From the NCBI GenBank assembly GCA_023418595.1, contig JAEZZI010000030.1:62001-126000 (forward strand): 64,000 nucleotides of DNA, given 5' to 3'. The stretch is from Pseudomonadota bacterium. Lineage in GTDB: Bacteria; Pseudomonadota; Alphaproteobacteria; Sphingomonadales; Sphingomonadaceae. Positions 59,047 through 64,000 of the stretch are shown here, piece by piece; the first letter of the stretch is position 1, and each line of letters begins with the position of its first letter. Made by a program: the position numbers and the translations under genes. A model generated the notes under the pieces. It did not search any database and was not told the DNA's origin. It was given only the letters and a program-made list of their open reading frames with translations.

Positions 59047-62000
59047 ATGCCCGACCTGCACACCATCCTCCGCGCCGAACGCCCGCTGACGCTGTCCGGT
59101 GTCCCCACCGGCTTCCTGCCGTCGCTGCTCGCCGATCTGGCGCGCGCGTCCGCATCGGGCGCCGTCTATATCGCGCCGGATGAAGCAGCGATGCGGTCAG
59201 TCGCGTCCACCGCGCCCTTCTTCGCGCCCGAACTCGAAATCGTCCAGATTCCCGCCTGGGACTGCCTCCCCTACGACCGCGCCTCGCCCACCTTGCGGGT
59301 CATGTCCGAACGGCTGGCCGCGCTGCATCAATTACAGACCGCGGCCAAAAAGCCTCGCCTGATCCTCACCACCGTCAACGCCGCGACCCAGCGCACGCTG
59401 ACCCGGTTCCGCATCCGACAATTGGTCGCGCGGCTGGAGCCGGGCGCACGGATCGGCCTCGACAAGCTCGCGAATCTACTCGCGTCCAACGGCTATGTCC
59501 GCGTCAACACCGTCAACGACGCGGGCGAGTTCGCCATCCGTGGCGGCTTGGTCGATCTGTTCCCCAGCGGTTCGGAAAGCGGCCTCAGGCTCGATTTCTT
59601 CGGCGACGAGATCGAAAGCGTCCGCACCTTCGATCCCGCCGACCAGCGCACGACGGGCCGCGTCCCCGGCTTCACCCTGCTCCCCGCTTCCGAAGCCCTG
59701 CTCGACGAGGAGTCGATCAAGCGGTTCCGCACCCGCTACCGCGAGAAATTCGGCGCGACCGCGACCGGCGACCCACTCTATCAGGCGATATCCGACGGGC
59801 GCCGCATCGCAGGCATGGAACATTGGCTGCCGCTGTTCGAGGAGAAGCTGGAAACGCTGTTCGATCACCTGCCTGACGACGCGGTGGTGATCCGCGACGC
59901 GGGCGTCCCCGCCGCGTCCGATGCCCGGTTCGAATCGATCGCCGATTATCAGGCCAATCGCGTCCGCGCGCAGTCGAGCGATCCGGGCAGTTATCGCCCG
60001 CTGGGTCAGGACCAGCTCTACCTGCTCGCCGACGAATGGACCAAACGGCTGGGCGAAGCGGCCGCGCATCTGACCACCAGTTTTCATCAGCCAGAAGCCG
60101 CCGACACGATCGAGTTCGCCGTCGAAGGCCCGCGCGATTTCGCGCCCGAACGCGCCTCGGGCGTCAACCTCTACGAGGCGGTCGTCGCGCACATCGCCAT
60201 GCTGCGAAAGGACGGCAGGAAGCCCGTCCTCGCCAGCTATTCGATCGGCGCGCGCGAACGACTGCTCGGCCTGCTCGCCGATCACGGCCTGCCCGGTGGC
60301 AAAGTCGCAGACGATTGGCAGGAAGCGCTGGGCATCGCCGATACCGGCAAATCGGCGGGCACCGCGCTGATCGTCCTGCCGCTCGAACACGGCTTCACCG
60401 CCCCCGGCGTCGCCGTGCTGACCGAACAGGACATGTTGGGCGACCGCCTGATCCGCCGGACCAGGCGGCGCAAGTCCGCCGACGCCTTCCTGTCCGAACT
60501 CGCCACCCTGTCGCCCGGCGATCTGGTCGTCCATTCCGATCACGGCATCGGCCGCTACGAAGGGCTGACCTCGATCCCCGTGGGACAAAGCCCCCACGAT
60601 TGCGTCGCGCTGACCTATCTGGGCGGCGACAAGCTCTACGTGCCGGTCGAAAATCTCGAAGTCCTCTCCCGCTACGGATCGGCGGAGGACACCGCGCAAC
60701 TCGACAAATTGGGCGGCGAGGCGTGGCAGCGGCGCAAGAGCCGCATGAAAGAGCGCATCCGCGAAATCGCGGGCGAACTGATGGCGACCGCCGCCGCGCG
60801 CGCGCTGCGCCAGGCCGAAGTGGCCGAACCCGATCCCGGCGGCTACCCCGCCTTCGTCGACCGCTTCCCCTATAACGAAACCGACGATCAGGATCGCGCG
60901 ATCAGCGAGGCGCTTGAGGATCTGGCCGCGGGCAAGCCGATGGACCGGCTGATCGTCGGCGATGTCGGCTTCGGCAAGACCGAGGTCGCGCTGCGCGCGG
61001 CCTTCGTCGCGGCGATGGCCGGGATGCAGGTCGCAGTGGTGTGCCCCACCACCCTGCTCGCGCGCCAGCATCACATGAACTTGACCGCCCGTTTCGAAGG
61101 CTTCCCCCTGAAGGTCGGACGACTGTCGCGCCTCGTCCCCGCCAACGAAGCCAGGGCGACCAAGGAAGCCATCGCCGACGGCACGCTCGACATCGTCGTC
61201 GGCACGCACGCGCTCTTGTCCAAGGGCATCGACTTCAAACGGCTCGGGCTGGTCATCGTCGACGAGGAACAGCGGTTCGGGGTCACCCACAAGGAACGGT
61301 TGAAGGCGCTCAAATCCGACGTCCATGTCCTGACGCTGACCGCAACGCCGATCCCGCGCACGCTTCAGATGGCGATGTCGGGCCTGCGCGAATTGTCGGT
61401 AATCCAGACCCCGCCGGTCGATCGGCTGGCGGTCCGCACCTATGTCATGCCCTGGGATCCCGTCGTCCTGCGCGAAGCGCTGCTGCGCGAACATTATCGC
61501 GGCGGGCAGAGCTTCATCGTCACACCGCGCATCGCCGACCTGCCCGATATCGAGGAGTTCCTTCGCAACGAAGTCCCCGAAATTCGCTACGTCATCGCCC
61601 ACGGCCAGATGGCGCCAAGCGAAGTCGAGGAGCGGATGAGCGCGTTTTACGACAAGAAGTTCGAGGTGCTGGTCTCCACCTCGATCATCGAAAGCGGCAT
61701 CGACATCCCCAGCGCCAACACGATGATCGTCAACCGCGCCGACCGCTTCGGCCTCGCCCAGCTCTACCAGCTTCGCGGGCGCGTCGGGCGGGCCAAGACG
61801 CGCGCCTATGCCTATATGGTCACCCCGCCCGAACGGATGATGACCGATGCCGCGGAAAAGCGGTTGCGGGTGCTGTCCGACCTCGATTCGCTGGGCGCGG
61901 GGTTCCAGCTCGCCAGCCACGATCTCGACATTCGCGGCGCAGGCAATCTGCTCGGCGACGAACAGTCGGGGCACATCCGCGAGGTCGGCTACGAACTCTA

Positions 62001-62517
62001 TCAGTCGATGCTCGAAGAGGCGATCATGGACGCCAAGTCGGGCGGTCTGGCGGAGGCGCGCGCCAAGGATTTCTCACCGCAGATCACCGTCGACGCCCCG
62101 ATCCTGATCCCGGAGGATTATGTTCCCGATCTCGATCTGCGCATGGGCCTCTATCGCCGTCTGAACGAAGTTGAGGACCGCCGCGCGATCGAAGAATTCG
62201 CGGCCGAGTTGATCGACCGCTTCGGCAAGCTGCCCGACCCGACCCAAAATCTGCTGACTCTGATCGAGGCGAAGCTGAACGCGAAGAAAGCCTGCATCGC
62301 CAAGCTCGACGTGGGACCGAAGGGCGCGCTCGTCACCTTCCACGACGACAAGTTTCCCAATGTCGAAGGGCTGATCGCCTATGTCGCCCGTCTCGACGGC
62401 ACCGCGCGGCTGCGCCCCGACATGAAACTGGTGGTGACCCGCGCTTGGGGCGATCCCAAGACGCGCCTCAACGCCGCGCTCCAGATTTCGCGCGGACTGG
62501 CGAAAGCGGCCACCTGA
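59047..62517 (+). CDS. mfd: Transcription-repair coupling factor
   Basis: Mfd removes RNA polymerase stalled at DNA damage and recruits UvrA. It has 1156 residues, full length. Domains in order: an N-terminal UvrB-like region (to about 340), the RNA-polymerase-interacting CarD/CdnL-like domain (about 490-560, GDLVVHSDHGIGRYEGL), and a RecG-like helicase core with Walker A GDVGFGKTEVALRAAF (about 638-653) and DEEQ (about 739). A motif VI QLRGRVGRAKTRAY and the C-terminal TRCF domain (about 1000-1110) follow. All look intact. The start is the ATG at 59047. Confidence 0.97.
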   Translation: MPDLHTILRAERPLTLSGVPTGFLPSLLADLARASASGAVYIAPDEAAMRSVASTAPFFAPELEIVQIPAWDCLPYDRASPTLRVMSERLAALHQLQTAAKKPRLILTTVNAATQRTLTRFRIRQLVARLEPGARIGLDKLANLLASNGYVRVNTVNDAGEFAIRGGLVDLFPSGSESGLRLDFFGDEIESVRTFDPADQRTTGRVPGFTLLPASEALLDEESIKRFRTRYREKFGATATGDPLYQAISDGRRIAGMEHWLPLFEEKLETLFDHLPDDAVVIRDAGVPAASDARFESIADYQANRVRAQSSDPGSYRPLGQDQLYLLADEWTKRLGEAAAHLTTSFHQPEAADTIEFAVEGPRDFAPERASGVNLYEAVVAHIAMLRKDGRKPVLASYSIGARERLLGLLADHGLPGGKVADDWQEALGIADTGKSAGTALIVLPLEHGFTAPGVAVLTEQDMLGDRLIRRTRRRKSADAFLSELATLSPGDLVVHSDHGIGRYEGLTSIPVGQSPHDCVALTYLGGDKLYVPVENLEVLSRYGSAEDTAQLDKLGGEAWQRRKSRMKERIREIAGELMATAAARALRQAEVAEPDPGGYPAFVDRFPYNETDDQDRAISEALEDLAAGKPMDRLIVGDVGFGKTEVALRAAFVAAMAGMQVAVVCPTTLLARQHHMNLTARFEGFPLKVGRLSRLVPANEARATKEAIADGTLDIVVGTHALLSKGIDFKRLGLVIVDEEQRFGVTHKERLKALKSDVHVLTLTATPIPRTLQMAMSGLRELSVIQTPPVDRLAVRTYVMPWDPVVLREALLREHYRGGQSFIVTPRIADLPDIEEFLRNEVPEIRYVIAHGQMAPSEVEERMSAFYDKKFEVLVSTSIIESGIDIPSANTMIVNRADRFGLAQLYQLRGRVGRAKTRAYAYMVTPPERMMTDAAEKRLRVLSDLDSLGAGFQLASHDLDIRGAGNLLGDEQSGHIREVGYELYQSMLEEAIMDAKSGGLAEARAKDFSPQITVDAPILIPEDYVPDLDLRMGLYRRLNEVEDRRAIEEFAAELIDRFGKLPDPTQNLLTLIEAKLNAKKACIAKLDVGPKGALVTFHDDKFPNVEGLIAYVARLDGTARLRPDMKLVVTRAWGDPKTRLNAALQISRGLAKAAT

Positions 62518-62610
62518 CTCCTCTCCCACCGGGGAAGGTGGCAGCACGAAGTGCTGACGGAGGGGGTGCGACGAGGCGCAACGCTTGCGGCTCTACCCTC
62601 CCCCTTCATC
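62518..62610. repeat. Family D palindromic element after mfd
   Basis: The sequence contains TCTCCCACCGGGGAAGGTGG, then CAGCACGAAGTGCTG, then GGAGGGGG. This is the inverted form of the right half of the family D element at 15851-15970, which shows that the element occurs in both orientations. It fills the gap between mfd and the convergent hydrolase. Confidence 0.78.
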
Positions 62611-62621
62611 CGTCATCCCCT

Positions 62622-63512
62622 TTACTTCGCCAAAAACGCCTTCACTTCCTGCTGGAACCGCGTCGGCTGGTCCCACATGATGAAATGCGCGGCATCCGGG
62701 ATGCGCGTCAGCGTCGCGCCTTTCAGCGTCGCATAGGATGCCCGGTAATATCCATCCATCTGCGCATCGCTCAGCGGCACGCCCTTGGGCGTCACGTACA
62801 GCACCGTCGTCGGCGCGGTGATCCGTGACAATTCGGGGCGCAGGTCGGTCACCACCAGCTCGCGGTACGCGCGCGCCGAAACATCGGTGTCCGACTTCGC
62901 CGAATCCTCCAGCGCCCCTGCACGCATCGCTTCGGTGTTGATCATCCCCGTGATGGTCGCATCGCGCTGGGCCTTGCGCGTCGCCTCATCCGCCTTCGTC
63001 ATCTGCGCAAAGATATTGTCGGCGATCGGCTTAACGCTTTCCGCCGTCGCGTTGGGCCCGCCGAACATCGCGCCGATGAAGGGAAACATGTCGACCACCA
63101 TCAGCTTCGACACCGATGCCGGATGGCGCGCCGCGACCATCATCCCCATCGTCCCGCCCATCGAATGGCCGATCACCGCGGGCGCCTTCAGCTTGTTGAC
63201 CGCGATATAGCGCGCGATTTCCTCCGCCACCGGCGCGGCGACGGTATCGCCGGTCGCATTGCCGCCCGCAGGCGCGCCCGCAAAGCCTGCGACCTGAACC
63301 AGATGATAGCGATAGCCGGGCACCGCAGCGATCATCTCTTTCCATACGCGCGGGGAGGACGACAGGCCGGGGATCAGGATCACGTCCTTGCCCTGCCCGG
63401 TCGTCGTCACACTGATCCGGTCCGATGTGAAGCCTTGCGCGCTCGCCACGCCGGGTATCAGCGCGGCGGCGGACACCGCCGCCACCAACGAAAGCATCTG
63501 TCGTCGAATCAT
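62622..63512 (-). CDS. Secreted alpha/beta hydrolase
   Basis: The 296-residue product has a signal peptide (about residues 1-26, ending VASAQ). The alpha/beta hydrolase fold shows the nucleophile elbow GHSMGG with Ser117, an oxyanion-type VILIPGLSSS (about 44-53) and the catalytic His276 (PDAAHFIMW). An Asp for the triad is likely in the strand VLYVTPKGVPLSDAQ, but I cannot place it with certainty. Substrate unknown. The start is the ATG at 63510-63512. Confidence 0.85.
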   Translation of the reverse strand: MIRRQMLSLVAAVSAAALIPGVASAQGFTSDRISVTTTGQGKDVILIPGLSSSPRVWKEMIAAVPGYRYHLVQVAGFAGAPAGGNATGDTVAAPVAEEIARYIAVNKLKAPAVIGHSMGGTMGMMVAARHPASVSKLMVVDMFPFIGAMFGGPNATAESVKPIADNIFAQMTKADEATRKAQRDATITGMINTEAMRAGALEDSAKSDTDVSARAYRELVVTDLRPELSRITAPTTVLYVTPKGVPLSDAQMDGYYRASYATLKGATLTRIPDAAHFIMWDQPTRFQQEVKAFLAK

Positions 63513-63570
63513 CAATCCCTCCCCAATCCGTCCGCGCGGACTAGCGTGCCCGCCGCGCGAAACCAAAATC

Positions 63571-63646
63571 CGTCATTGCGAGCGCAGCCAAGCAATCCAG
63601 TCCGGCGCGCGCGGCAATGGATTGCTTCGCTGCGCTCGCAATGACG
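63571..63646. repeat. Family C palindromic element near the window end
   Basis: CGTCATTGCGAGCGCAGCCA and TGCGCTCGCAATGACG form inverted arms, with inner AGCAATCC/GGATTGCT. It is close to a perfect long hairpin. It lies between the hydrolase gene and the partial gene. Confidence 0.82.
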
Positions 63647-63653
63647 AATCGAT

Positions 63654-64000
63654 TCACCGCGCCTGCACCCCTGCATCCAGCGCAATTCCGCGTTCTTCGG
63701 CAAGCAGTTCCTCGTCGAACCGCTCGCGGCGCATCACGAATTGTCCGGCATAGGTCGCGAAACGCCACGCTCCGCTGATCTCGCCGCCCTCGGCGTCGAT
63801 TGTGCCGCTGTAATCGACCGCGTGGGCGCTGTGCGCCGCGCCGTCATATTGTTTTACGAACCAAACCGCCGCCCCTTCGCGCGTGCCGCTCAGATAAGCG
63901 TGGATCAGATCGACCTCGCCAAGTTCGTCGGGTTCGCTGGTCGTCCCGCTGATCCGCCCGCCGCTTTCATCAAGCATCGCGATGAAGCGGTTGGGCGCCA
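63654..64000 (-). CDS. Hypothetical protein, N-terminus cut by window edge
   Basis: The frame is open from the stop near 63654 to the end of the window, about 115 codons. The visible C-terminal part (FIAMLDESGGRISGTTSEPDE ... AVWFVKQYDG ... ISGAWRFATYAGQFVMRRERFDEELL, quoted in parts) suggests a small beta-rich domain. I recognise no family. An internal ATG at 63975-63977 would give 107 residues, but the frame runs on upstream, so the true start probably lies beyond the window. Confidence 0.65.
   Translation of the reverse strand, partial: APNRFIAMLDESGGRISGTTSEPDELGEVDLIHAYLSGTREGAAVWFVKQYDGAAHSAHAVDYSGTIDAEGGEISGAWRFATYAGQFVMRRERFDEELLAEERGIALDAGVQAR

Overview
The window is GC-rich chromosomal DNA from an alphaproteobacterium, most likely a member of the Sphingomonadaceae. 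The reasons are the alphaproteobacterial complex I gene order, a tkt-gap-pgk-class I aldolase cluster, the chain trpE/G/D/C-moaC-moeA-lexA-comEC-gltX-gltA, a LexA box of the alphaproteobacterial GTTC-N7-GTTC type, and DUF2842 and DUF2336 proteins. Nearly all of it is core housekeeping sequence. There is no prophage, transposase, CRISPR array or rRNA operon. This assignment is by recognition of families and gene order, not by database search.

Layout. Positions 1-15742 (minus strand) hold the nuo operon for the 14-subunit NADH:quinone oxidoreductase: nuoA-B-C-D-E-F-G-H-I-J-K-L-M-N, with nuoN cut by the window edge. Four unannotated-looking genes lie inside it and most overlap their neighbours by 1, 4 or 11 bases: a 58-aa and a 56-aa membrane protein, a 129-aa membrane protein, and a 202-aa secreted protein made of two copies of one Cys-containing repeat. 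Positions 15975-20146 (minus) carry suhB, efp, an M23 peptidase, an L,D-transpeptidase and thiE. Positions 20234-26713 (minus) carry central carbon genes tkt, gap, pgk and fda, plus a MOSC protein and a toxin-antitoxin pair with a recognisable promoter and operator. Positions 26869-28538 (plus) hold a coiled-coil gene, zapA, the 6S RNA gene, 5-formyl-THF cyclo-ligase and a DUF2842 gene. A tRNA-Asp follows.

Positions 28756-35649 carry an AI-2E family transporter, glpK, a phytanoyl-CoA dioxygenase-like gene, tpiA and ppiD. Positions 35657-43395 hold the tryptophan genes trpE, trpG, trpD and trpC, molybdenum cofactor genes moaC and moeA, and lexA with its SOS box. A 0.55-kb low-GC island with two small ORFs sits between moaC and moeA. 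Positions 43722-48928 hold comEC (minus) divergent from gltX-gltA. Positions 49053-54494 (minus) contain the most unusual group: a histidine-kinase-like protein whose phosphoacceptor His is replaced by Lys, a DUF2336-like protein, a nucleotidyltransferase/CDP-alcohol-phosphotransferase-like fusion that seems to have lost both catalytic signatures, and a NamZ (DUF1343) / DOMON-like pair. Positions 54666-64000 hold tyrS, a PilZ protein, recG, sdhE, mfd, a secreted alpha/beta hydrolase and a partial gene at the edge.

The intergenic gaps are unusually rich in short imperfect palindromic elements. I can sort them into about six families (A-F); the gaps between nuoI/nuoJ, trpG/trpD, gap/tkt and many gene ends consist mostly of them. 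Coordinates of starts were chosen by translational coupling, Shine-Dalgarno sequence and family N-termini; several starts are TTG or GTG.
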